Source: Microthyrium microscopicum
Taxonomy: Eukaryota > Ascomycota > Dothideomycetes > Microthyriales > Microthyriaceae
Direction: 5' to 3'
DNA: 64,000 bases
NCBI GenBank assembly: GCA_010405405.1
Contig: MU004235.1
Span: 1,130,538 to 1,194,537 of the forward strand
Shown: in pieces, positions 43,589-53,297 of the stretch
Position numbering within the stretch: position 1 is the stretch's first letter
Layout: every line of letters begins with the position of its first letter
The notes under the pieces: generated by a model
Databases searched by the model: none
What the model saw: only the letters and a program-made list of their open reading frames with translations
Told to the model about the DNA's origin: nothing
Program-made: the position numbers and the translations under genes

Positions 43589-44404
43589 TACTGATGAGAT
43601 CGAAGGTTACGAGCTGGTCGAGATACTGTAGATTCATCATTAGCTAAACGAGAAATGGGAGTAATGTAAGATTGATTTTTCGGGAGTATGATTTGCGGCA
43701 GCAGTTTATCACAAAGTTCAGTTTATGGCGAGTGCGTACAAGGGCCGTAGTTTTGATATCAACTCAGCTTCTACTTGATCCCTTTTCTGTCCTATTGTTT
43801 TGTGAGGTTCCCTTCGCTGAAAGAACTAACAAGTCATCCTATAAATGTCCATCAAGTTCGACTAGCACTGCTGATTTCAGCCGGCTCCTGGATGCTTCGC
43901 AGCATCTATGACAGAGAAACATTCTGTTGATCATTTGTGGGGCGAGAAAAGGCAGATCTGGCTCAATGATGAAGGGACATAACAGCCTGAGCTAGTCAAA
44001 CAATAAATAGGGAAACTTCCCGAGTGAATGCTGTGTGGACAGTGCCGTTATGAAAGGAGGAGATTAGTCTAGAGGAGAATACAGATTAGTCGGGCTGCCG
44101 ATTCGCCTAGCCAAGATAATATCGGGATGCCGACGGAAAACACGTCCCTTCAAGCACGCCCCTGCACGTGTTGATCCCGGTTTCCGGATGCTGCCAGATC
44201 TCATTGCTGGCGCTCTTTCCCAAAAAGGACGTCATTTAACATTTCTTTTTACTCCTTAACGAACTTCATACATCCTCCAAAACTTAGTACCCTCACGTTG
44301 CACTCGCCTTACTCTGCAAGCCTCATGTTACTGCACTAGCACTTCGTATACCTTAACCTATATCGTCATCCTTCTCTTCCCAGCGCCAACACATACAACC
44401 TACA
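43589..44404. other. Intergenic region upstream of SEC12
   Basis: 816 bp, containing the SEC12 promoter. Pyrimidine-rich stretches precede the ATG (about 44240-44400), a common feature near fungal start sites. No other structure. Confidence 0.5.
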
Positions 44405-46237
44405 ATGCCTCCCGTTTCATACTCTCATATCACCCTCGATTATCCCCCATGGGCTATCGAGTTCGATCCTTATAGTCGGGGCTACTTGGTAGTAGGCGGA
44501 GGTGGAGGTCAAGGTCAAAAAGAGGTCCCAAACAAATTGACCGTACTCGACGTATCCGATCGATCAATAGTCGAGAAGGCTGCAGAATTAGACGTCAAGG
44601 ATGATTCACCCAGTTCGCTTGGTCTGTTAGCTGATAGGGACGGCCTGTACATCTTTTGCGGCATCAATTCCACCGCATCGGATAGAAAAAGTGGGAAGAA
44701 TGAGCATCTGAGGACATTCAAGGCTACGATCCCCAAGGACAAGCAGAAAGCCTCCATCAATCCAATTGGCCAATCGTCCCTTTTCTCTGCGCAATACTCC
44801 AGCAGCGATGACGCATATCAACGAGTCTTGCGATTTTCTCCTGCGCAATTACGCGCTGGTAGCAAGCGCATAGGTGCTATAGCTAGCAGCCTAGCTACCA
44901 AGAGCGAGATCGTTGTCTTTGACGCGACCAATGCCCTTCCAAATACGAAAGACATCATCCATACAATCGAGCCAGCCAACAATGCGGAAGCGAACGATGT
45001 CGATTTATATGAGCAAAGTGAGGGAGACTTTCAGGTAGCCTACTGTACTCGCTCGGCTGTCTACATTGTCGGATTATCTTACGACTTTGAAAAGAATCAA
45101 TTGAAGGAGCCTGCCAAAGAACCAAACTGCGTTTCCGAAATCCGCTCTCCTGGAAAAGTCCGATGTCTTCGCTTCATCTCCAGCAATCACATACTACTTC
45201 TTTTAAACCGCAACGGTGCGTCGGAACTAGTCATCCTCAAGATATACGCAAAAGGTGGCCCAGGAGATGTAGTGCTCAAGAAAATCCTCCCCAAGCGAAT
45301 GGCGTCCGCCGTGTCACTAGATGCAATCGCACTAGATGCCGATTCCCAAACCGGCGAACGCCAAGTCGTGATCGCAGTCGCCGGCCAAACACGCGACGTC
45401 AGCATCCTCTCCATCAACATACCCGTCAAAGGCTCCCCCACCGCCTTCAAAACCTACGCCGATCTCAAAGACATCCACGACGCGCCCATGAAAAAAGTCG
45501 TCCTCTCACCCTTTCAATCCCCCTACGCCTCACCCTCCAACACGAAAGGCACGCCCGGTTCCAAAAAGGCCGCAGATCAATATCTCCGCCTCGCCAGCAT
45601 CTCCCTCTCCAACAACGTCGTCGTTGACGCTCTGCCCTTACATCCCGTCCCGACGAAAAGCGGGAACCCACGCTATGTCCTCGATAAAGCTGGCCCGGTA
45701 GCCAAGGCCTTACACACCGGCACCAACGTGTTCGTCGCCGCCTTCGTCCTCCTCATCAGCCTCATCCTCGCCCAATCCTACCTCGACGCCCAAGCCGCAC
45801 ACGGCGGCCAAGTCTCCAAATACCAGCTAATACCCGCGCAAATGCGCACCTTCATCAACGGTGCACGACAAGATAACGATCCCCTCAAACAAGTCATCCA
45901 TGATACTGCCGACGCTATAGCAGAGACCGCGCCAGTCGCTAAGATCGCAGACATTCTGCATCTGCATCGCGACGCGCAAGAGAAAGGCATCGTGGTGCGT
46001 TCAGGTGATACTGAGCTATCGACGGAAGTGCACGATGACCAAAAGGCGCTGGTCCGCGATCCAAATGCGAAGCGCTGGCATGAGTTGACGCCAAAACAGC
46101 AAGAGAACTGGAAGCGGAAGCTGGCCAAAGCTGGACACTGGTCTGCTAATGAAGGCGAGGGGATATTGAAGAGTATTTTCTTTTCAGAGGTTGCAGGTGC
46201 GATTGGGAGGGCGGCGATGGAGGCTATCAATGGGTGA
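44405..46237 (+). CDS. SEC12: SEC12-like guanine nucleotide exchange factor for Sar1
   Basis: An intronless 610-residue frame. The cytosolic beta-propeller starts with PPWAIEFDPYSRGYLVVGGGGGQGQKEVPNKLTVLDV, here summarised as a Gly-rich N-terminal strand followed by the K-loop (GGGGGQGQ...NKL) that contacts Sar1. Further blades follow (VRCLRFISSNHILLLL and similar). A single membrane helix VFVAAFVLLISLILAQSYL lies near residue 450, giving a type II topology with a lumenal tail of about 150 residues. The protein starts COPII vesicle formation on the ER by loading GTP on Sar1. It works in the same pathway as the downstream TRAPP subunit gene TRS33 in this window. The codon choice turns C-rich around 45.4-45.8 kb. 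Confidence 0.9.
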   Translation: MPPVSYSHITLDYPPWAIEFDPYSRGYLVVGGGGGQGQKEVPNKLTVLDVSDRSIVEKAAELDVKDDSPSSLGLLADRDGLYIFCGINSTASDRKSGKNEHLRTFKATIPKDKQKASINPIGQSSLFSAQYSSSDDAYQRVLRFSPAQLRAGSKRIGAIASSLATKSEIVVFDATNALPNTKDIIHTIEPANNAEANDVDLYEQSEGDFQVAYCTRSAVYIVGLSYDFEKNQLKEPAKEPNCVSEIRSPGKVRCLRFISSNHILLLLNRNGASELVILKIYAKGGPGDVVLKKILPKRMASAVSLDAIALDADSQTGERQVVIAVAGQTRDVSILSINIPVKGSPTAFKTYADLKDIHDAPMKKVVLSPFQSPYASPSNTKGTPGSKKAADQYLRLASISLSNNVVVDALPLHPVPTKSGNPRYVLDKAGPVAKALHTGTNVFVAAFVLLISLILAQSYLDAQAAHGGQVSKYQLIPAQMRTFINGARQDNDPLKQVIHDTADAIAETAPVAKIADILHLHRDAQEKGIVVRSGDTELSTEVHDDQKALVRDPNAKRWHELTPKQQENWKRKLAKAGHWSANEGEGILKSIFFSEVAGAIGRAAMEAING

Positions 46238-46632
46238 TGAGGACTGTAGGGTTTATTGTATCATTATTCTGTTCCCGTATCAATACTGTAATGCACTGCA
46301 CAGCTCGACGCTCTACGAGACGGTTTTGTCTACAACATCTGGTGTTTATCATGTCAGCAGCAGAAACGACGACAACGCATGGTATAAGCAACCAAGAAAA
46401 GGGGTTCAAATTTTCTCTATAAACATGCTGCACCAAGCCCAATGTTCCGCAAACTAGGATCTTTGTTCGTCAGGCCAGCCCTGTCGATACAGGTTCGAAA
46501 ATCTTCTCAACCTGGCTATACAAGCAGCGTTCTCCCCATTATCCATTACCCACCAGCATAGAAATACCGGTAAAGCAACACAGGCACAGGAATACCAGGG
46601 ACAGGGCGTAGTTTTCACAGCAAGCTAGCATT
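46238..46632. other. Convergent spacer, SEC12 / malate dehydrogenase
   Basis: 395 bp of 3' flanking sequence with no gene. Confidence 0.55.
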
Positions 46633-48040
46633 CTATGCGCGAGCAAACTCCACGCCCTTGGCAATGTTGCCGTTGAGGCCCTTGTAGCAAGCCTCGAGCA
46701 GCTTCTTTTCATAGTCGTTGGCAGACTTGACCACGTTAATGGCCTTTTGTGCGCCGCTGGGCTATAGTTGCGATTTGTTAGTAAATCATTCACTCATCTT
46801 TGGAATGCTGAGGAGGGGGGGGGGATAATTTACGCCGAGCTCAATGGGTACGCTGAAGAAATCGCAGCCGGTCAACTTGTGGATCTCTTCGCCGCCTTCA
46901 ATGCCTGGTAGGTAGACGAAAGATGGCTCGACGATACCGGACTCGCCAGAAACGGCTTTGATAACTTTCTCGGCGAAGCGGTAGCCGGCGTAGGCCATGG
47001 AGAGGGTTGCGGATCCGGCGCCGTCTTTGGCCTTGACGACCTCGTCACCACCGAATTGGATACCTATCGCCACATTAGCCTTCCTACCAAATCTTGTAAC
47101 GAGAGACGAGGGACATACGGTAAGTAAGCTTATCAAGCTCCTCGCCCGCGATGTTGACACTTGGCTTCGCCTGGCTAATCAATGGCACAATTGTCTCTCC
47201 CGAGTGGCCACCAATGACCGGAATAGTCAACTTTCCAGGGTTCTTCTCGCCGACAATACCAGCGACGAACGTCTCGGCGCGCACAACATCAAGTGTAGTG
47301 ACGCCAAACAGGCGCTTAGGGTCAAAGACACCCTTGGCCTTGAGGACCTCGGCGGCAATTGGCACGGTGCTGTTGACGGGGTTGCTGATGATGAGGATGA
47401 AGGCTTTGGGGCAGGTTTCGGCAACGGCGGTGATGAGACCCTTGACGATGCCGGCGTTGATCTTGAAGAGATCATCGCGTGTCATACCGGGCTTGCGGGG
47501 TACACCGGCGGGGATGATGATGATATCGGCGCCAGTGAAGGCTTCTTTCATGGAGGCAGCGGACTGAGCGGCGTCTTTGAAGTCGGTGGGGACATAGCCT
47601 TTGACGACCTGGAAATGGGTGTGTTAAGGACAGGTTCAACAGTATTCGAAGTGTGCTCGGTTTGACTATTCGCCTTTTGTGCTTGAAGGTATGGTGCGTT
47701 TATAGAGAAGGAGAGAACTCACAGCTGGGCTTGAAATATGGCTCAAATCGGCGGCCACACCAGGTGTGTTTACGACATCATAGAGGGAGAGCTCACTGAT
47801 GAGTGGGCATGTCTTGAGGAGAAGGGAGAGAGGCTATGGAATACAAGTTAACGGCTGTTTGAAATAGTCTCAAACTCATCTTTTGCTCAAAGATTTCGTC
47901 TTCTTAGAGCTCAAGTTCCAGTTGAGGGAATAGAGAAGCTTTACCTGTCCGATTCCGCCAGAAGCACCAGCAACAACTACACATCATTAGCACCAGAAGA
48001 TACCAAAATTATGAAGGTTCAACCTACCAGCTTTGACCAT
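46633..48040 (-). CDS. NAD-dependent malate dehydrogenase, cytosolic type
   Basis: Six exons (48040-48028, 47976-47945, 47833-47723, 47608-47119, 47063-46834, 46761-46633) give 334 residues. The first exon codes for only four residues. The assembled start [22 protein letters not shown] has the NAD loop GASGGIG. Then come [17 protein letters not shown] (substrate Arg residues), [28 protein letters not shown] and the catalytic His in [13 protein letters not shown]. The protein begins directly at the Rossmann strand with no mitochondrial presequence, so I favour the cytosolic or peroxisomal isoform; there is no PTS1 (ends FARA). It interconverts malate and oxaloacetate. The intron before the last exon contains a run of ten G (46815-46824, plus strand). 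Confidence 0.95.
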
Positions 48041-49237
48041 ATCTGCGATTTTGGATAAAACTAGTAAGGTAGAATGTAAAAAGAGCAGTGACGAAAAGAA
48101 TCTATGATGATGATGTCTAATCAGCAAACAGCTTCAAGAAACGAAGTCGAATGGTAAGATATCAGATTCAAGCCAAAGTTATAGGGAGAAGAGAGGAAAG
48201 CGGTGAGCAACAGGTACGAGTGGTATTATGCAGAGTATGAATAATGGTACTGAAGCGTCCACGTTGTGTCTGTGGTCATGGAATTTGGTCTCACGAAGCA
48301 CTCGGTTCCATTTCCCCCACCAAGCTGTTGGTGGGGCACGCCGCACACAAATTCAGAACTCGCGGTCGCGCAAGCATCGCGGAAACCACTCAAGCCACTC
48401 AACGTGTGAACTAGTAGCTCCATGATTCAGAGATCCATATGGAAATCAATTGGCCAATTGCATGTTCGGAGTAAAGAAAGTGGGGGAGGGACTTGCCTGA
48501 CGGGCAGCAGGAACGGTCTGGAGCTGTGGAGGACAAGTCTGGAGTTGTGTGGAGGAGCGGATCAAACGTCTAACATCACTTGTCTATTTTGCGGCAGCCT
48601 CTGATCATATAGATATATTGATTCCTTGACGTCTCTGTTGCCGTTGCTACCAACTATCATATGGCTATATCTTCCATCTGAACCTAGGATGCTGTCATAG
48701 AACCTCGGGAGCAACCGGCGAGAATCGGATCATCACTGAAATACTTTATGATCCAGGGACTTGTTTGCGGGATGAGTAGCTCGAGCATCTAATATCTACC
48801 GGGATCTCTGCCATATGTATTGTTGGGGCAGAGGGAGGAAAATCACGGATATGAGGCTCTGTCATTTGGCACGTGTAGAGCCAATGCAAAATTACAACAT
48901 CACATGTTTGATATTATACTTCATGGTAAAATAATGCATAGAAATTGTTCTATCTAGCAGACCTCGACCTACTCTACCTATGAATCTTAAATGGTACTCG
49001 GTACATGCTATTGACCACATGATAGAGACAAGCCCAAGTAGAGTAGGCTGAAGCCAAAGAGTTGTTTTGATAAAATAAATCCAATGAACTTCAGCGCCAT
49101 TCTATAAGCTGGAGATGGTCGCACTTTGGAAGAGTCCTGACTCTAGCGGGAACGATCGGAGTAAATTCATATATTGGGTATCTGGGTGTTCGCACTGGGG
49201 TGATTCTTTTTTTTCTTGAAAATTTTAGCGAAGGGAT
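48041..49237. other. 1.2-kb intergenic region
   Basis: Malate dehydrogenase promoter and the HapE 3' flank. Frames at 48226-48604 are short, unrecognised and probably chance. Confidence 0.55.
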
Positions 49238-49453
49238 TCATAGTCTTCTCTTTTTGTTGGAACGTGGTATAGTTCCTGGAGAGAGCGACTCTGAATGCAA
49301 GCGTGGATCAACAAGCATGGGGTCGCGCTCCGGGCCCCATTCTGGAGCCTTGAATTTTGGTGGTTCGTTTTCTTTATCGTCGTCATCAAGCAGTGGTAAT
49401 CCTGAACTTGTTGCACCTATATTGTCTTTGGTGTACTGATCCATCTTGCTATT
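49238..49453 (-). other. 71-codon open frame directly after and in frame with the HapE stop
   Basis: HapE ends CAG-TAG at 49454. The same frame continues AAT AGC AAG ATG and stays open for 71 codons to TGA at 49238. The peptide looks protein-like: an acidic LLDDDDKENEPPKF patch, then APEWGPERDP, and a basic C-terminal KKRRL. It could be a readthrough extension, an alternative last exon (a 54-nt GT...TAG segment ending at the stop would remove the stop in frame), a remnant of a longer ancestral HapE, or a separate small gene starting at the ATG 49444. Confidence 0.45.
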
Positions 49454-50356
49454 CTACTGCTGCTGCATGGGGTACTGATACATGTTGAATCCTGATGGAT
49501 CCTGAACTTGCTGTTGAGGATGTTGTCCATAGGCGCCAGCGGCTGCCTCTGCTTGCTGCATTTGTGATGCGACTTGAGGAACTGGCGCGGCATAGATGCC
49601 CGGTTGACCCATGTGCGGATCCATGGCATACTCTGGAGCACCAGCCATCTGTCCGTGCTGAGGATGAACTCCAGGGGCTTGTTGAACGGCACCATGAGCG
49701 CCCATTTGAGCTGCCGCTGCTTGATGGGCAGCATTTCCATGATGTGCGGCTCCAGATCTCTTACTTCCGCCTTGGCCTTCTTCCCGAGGAACAATATCAA
49801 TCAAAAAGTCGAACATGTCGGATTTGCTGAGGGCAGAGGCAATATCTGACCGCTGCAGAGTTCGACGCTTGTTCTCCTCTGCATGGATCCAGGCGCGCAT
49901 AGTGAGTTCGGTGATGAAGATATCGCAGCCTTTGGCAAATAAGATGGGTGCTTCGGCGGATATCATTTTGACTTCTGGGTCGGCCTTCATGACCTTCTTA
50001 ATACGAGCTAACGGCAGCTGGTGTAGCTTGAAATCATGCTCTTCGTTCTCGAGACGAGTCACTTGGTTTTGCCAGTAGACGTTCAAAACATCCTGTGCTT
50101 GAGCGGCCAATCCTTGGCTTACCTAGAACAGTGTCAATAACCAATTTCGCGACTGTATATCTCAAACGCTTACATTGGACCAAATTCCTGTGAAAACTTG
50201 GGGATCTGGCGCAGCATTTTCTAATGCAATTTTCTGACAAGCTCCATAATGACCTCCATTGTTGGTGTTGTAGAGCGGGCCTTCACTTCCATCGTACTTG
50301 CGAGGGTGGCCCTGCTGAGCGCTGGGCGCGGCGGCGACTGGTTGAGGGTTCGACAT
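49454..50356 (-). CDS. hapE: CCAAT-binding factor subunit HapE (NF-YC)
   Basis: Exons 50356-50174 and 50122-49454 encode 283 residues. The histone-fold core is in exon 2: [14 protein letters not shown], then [45 protein letters not shown] and the segment [31 protein letters not shown]. This is the NF-YC signature. It pairs with HapC and HapB to bind CCAAT boxes, and with HapX in iron control. The tail is Gln/Ala/His-rich. The intron is 51 nt; exon 2 itself starts with GTAAGC, the same hexamer as the donor, so an AG|GT site sits at the junction. Upstream in-frame ATGs at 50371 and 50380 would add eight residues at most. Confidence 0.94.
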
Positions 50357-51917
50357 CTGGTTACTGCGCATACTATGCATGCAATCTGAAATTTCGAGAT
50401 GTAATTTCTGGAAATATGTTAGTGTACCGTTAAGAAAGAGCGTTGTTCGGGTTTCCAGAGCTAGAACGCGCCAAGAAACTCAAATTTCATGGTAGAATCG
50501 CATCGCATTGCGTTTGAACTATAGAATGCTACGGTAGCCATGATATGCGACGGGATCTATCCATTATTTTGGAAGTATTGGAGATCTTACCGGATAGCAA
50601 CAGCGTGTGGAAAGCAAGTGGTTCGCTCACCGCTCTTCCAACAGGCACGCGTACGAAGTTTTTGCTTTGGTAGAGGTGATTCTATGGGAGCAGATGGTTT
50701 GCGCAAGGCAACCGGCGTAGTATAATTCTTGATTTGTTGCACGACAGGAGCGCGACGTGTGTGAGTGGTTGAGTAGACGTGCGATTGGTTCGTGGAGATC
50801 TGATGGTCTCTGAGTGGTGAGGGGAAGAGAAGCAGAAGGCTAGCTGCGGCTGACACTATGTAAGGGATTAATAAACGCGCAGGCAGAAGGGCAGCAAGTA
50901 CGAGATAAAGGTAAATATAAGGTGGGAAAGAGAAGAGTATGTAAACAAGAGCAGCGTACCTGGAAGATATTGGAGATGTGTTGACGAGGTTGAAATCAAA
51001 ATCCAATGGTGGTTGAGAGAAGATGAATTGATCAAGGCTGGGGGGGAAGGAGCGAAGCGAATCAAATCGTAAAAGAGCAGGAGCGACTGGCAAGTCAAAG
51101 GTCGCTCCTTCCTGGCGGGTGTGCTGGCTTTGGCTGCACTTGCTCAACAGGGCTGCGCTGATCGAGTTGCGGGGGCAGGAGCGACCTCGATTATTGGATG
51201 GAAGGTGCGATGCAGTGTGATTGGTCACAATGCCAGTCACTCGCAGCAAATTGCAGTTGAATGTGACAGGACAATATCTCATCTAACCTCTACATTTCTC
51301 TGCAACCCAATTTCGACCTCTATTACTTCTTAAAACCCTTTTCAAAGTCTGCTACTTCATACGCGCCAAACCTGACAACACTCGCTTTACTCCGTAGAAG
51401 GTGAGCTAAGTGGCGTAATTCCCGCCCTGTCATTGGCCCTTGTCCCAGCCTGTTATGCGTTGGCAATTGTTGCATAATGCTCCGCCTTGGTCAATCCTGA
51501 CCGCCTCTGTGTGAATTTTATTTCCAAATGCTAAAATGATGACATTTGGGACGAGACAAGGCTGTGCTATGCGTTATATGCGTATGCGTTGGCCGTTGGG
51601 TAGCATGCCAGCAACTGCTGCAAACTGGTTGGCGCAAGCTCTCAGCCTTGTGAGGACCAGATACTGTCTCTCATTGGCCAAGACATCCGCGTCTTCTTCC
51701 GACTGATATAATGCATGTCCTCTATCTTCTTGCCATGTCAGAATAAAAGTTTATGTTGTGCAGCTCGGCCGTTGCAAGGGCACTTACGCCTACTTCTTCA
51801 CCGAGGTGTGACTAATGCTCGTCATAGTCTGAATCTTGCATGCTGTGCTTTTGAAGCTCCACATCGCAGAGCATGGAATGTCTCGCATCTCTTTATTGAA
51901 AATGGTTCCGAAACATT
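50357..51917. other. 1.6-kb region upstream of HapE
   Basis: Likely a long HapE leader and promoter, plus the 3' flank of TRS33. The 231-codon minus frame at 50587-51282 is low-complexity, lacks motifs and probably reflects a pyrimidine-rich leader. Short uORFs may exist in it; none was singled out. Confidence 0.45.
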
Positions 51918-52963
51918 TCATCTTGCAGCTAGCGTGCGTATTTGGAATGTGGCTCCTGGAAGTTCGATAGATTCTGCTTGCACAGTAGCGACGATGCCCA
52001 TGCTAGCAAGTGCTCCACGGATCAGTCCGGCAGGAAAATAGAGAAACTGTGCAAGAGAGTTTAGCTTTCGAAGGATATCAAGTGAAGTGAAAGTAACATA
52101 CCGGTTGTGCTTGTGCCATCATGCCCTCTCGTCCTTGTTCCAGACTCATCTTACTAAGAGGTCGGAAAGAGTTGTCCGTGAGAACATAAACACCCTGTAA
52201 ATCATCAGTCATGATCCAAATAAAAGTCGTTTAGCGCCATACTCGATGATTTGTCTTCAGATTGTCAATCTGCTTCTTGAATACCAGAGTCCATAGATCT
52301 TTACACAGGAACTTGATGACGTCCAGAGTATCGGTAAATCGCGGTTTGTCCTTTGCGAACCTATGATCATACCAATTAGCCACACGTCATTGAGGCAAGC
52401 ATGATACGCATGTTCCAATGCCAACCCGTCGCGAAAATCGCTGCCTGTCATCTTAAGATATATCGCTCACGAGGATCCTGACAAGAAGACTCTCGACAAG
52501 AAGACTCTCGACAAGAAGACTCTCGACAAGAAGGCTCCCAGCACAACACACACTCTCTCCCAAAGAAAACTCACCGCTCAACAATCCCCAACCCAACACG
52601 ATACCCCAGCCCATCCAGCCTCCAAAATACCGCCTCCCTCGTCTCCTCCTCATCCATCCCCTCCACACTCCCACCAATTCCACCCACGCCCACGCCCGTA
52701 CTAACACCCACCGTGCCCACCGTGGATCCCGCGCCGCTCTTACTCACCACCTTGCCCACACTCTTGTCATTATTGTTCGAAGTAGCGGTCGTTGTAGTGG
52801 GATTCCATCCATTGCCTGATTCGGTGGCTGCTTGGCTGCTGGTGAGTCGGTAGGCGAGGGGTACGAGCTCAATGAGCAGGAATTCGAAGCAGGAGGCTGC
52901 GACGTGTGGGCCGGCGAGGTCGGCGGGGGCGGAGAGCGGGGTGTGGGACGTGTCGAATGCCAT
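51918..52963 (-). CDS. TRS33: TRAPP complex subunit TRS33 (TRAPPC6-like)
   Basis: Exons 52963-52575, 52360-52243, 52194-52102 and 52046-51918 encode 242 residues. The family motifs come in order: [17 protein letters not shown], a long Asn/Thr/Gly-rich insert (residues about 45-100), [19 protein letters not shown], then [39 protein letters not shown] and [16 protein letters not shown]...[11 protein letters not shown]33 is a core subunit of TRAPP, which activates Ypt1/Rab GTPases in ER-to-Golgi and later transport. The first intron is 214 nt and contains a four-copy 15-bp repeat; the other introns are 48-55 nt. Confidence 0.94.
52480..52539. repeat. 15-bp minisatellite, four copies, in TRS33 intron 1
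   Basis: The unit GACAAGAAGACTCTC repeats at 52480, 52495 and 52510 with no change; the fourth copy (52525-52539) differs at two or three positions. The unit length is a multiple of three, so the minus strand reads an ESLLV repeat in an open intronic frame. Confidence 0.92.
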
Positions 52964-53297
52964 TTTGATTGTGTATCTTTAAAATATCGTGCTGGTTTTT
53001 CGGGGCGATGGGTTTATGGAGGAGAGGGGTTGTGGTGGGTTGGTAGATGGTGGGTTGTTTGGTGAACATTGAAGGTGAGGTTGGAGCTTTGATGATTTTT
53101 GGTGTTGCAGCGGATGAGATCTTTGATGGAGAGCTGTTGCTTTACCCCTTTTCCAACACCAAAAGTTAACAAGTTTATGGAGTTAAAATGGCAATGCTAA
53201 TTCGCTATGTATATGTAAGCTATTTTATGTACTAATATGGGTATCCCGGTTTATCCTATTCAAGCGTGATTTCGTTAATTATCCTACTCGACCTGGC
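52964..53297. other. Spacer between two leftward genes
   Basis: 334 bp holding the TRS33 promoter and the TRM44 3' flank. Confidence 0.5.

Noticed and set aside
50587-51282. 231-codon minus-strand frame upstream of HapE
   Set aside because: Low-complexity Pro/Ser/Leu composition without motifs; better explained as a pyrimidine-rich leader.
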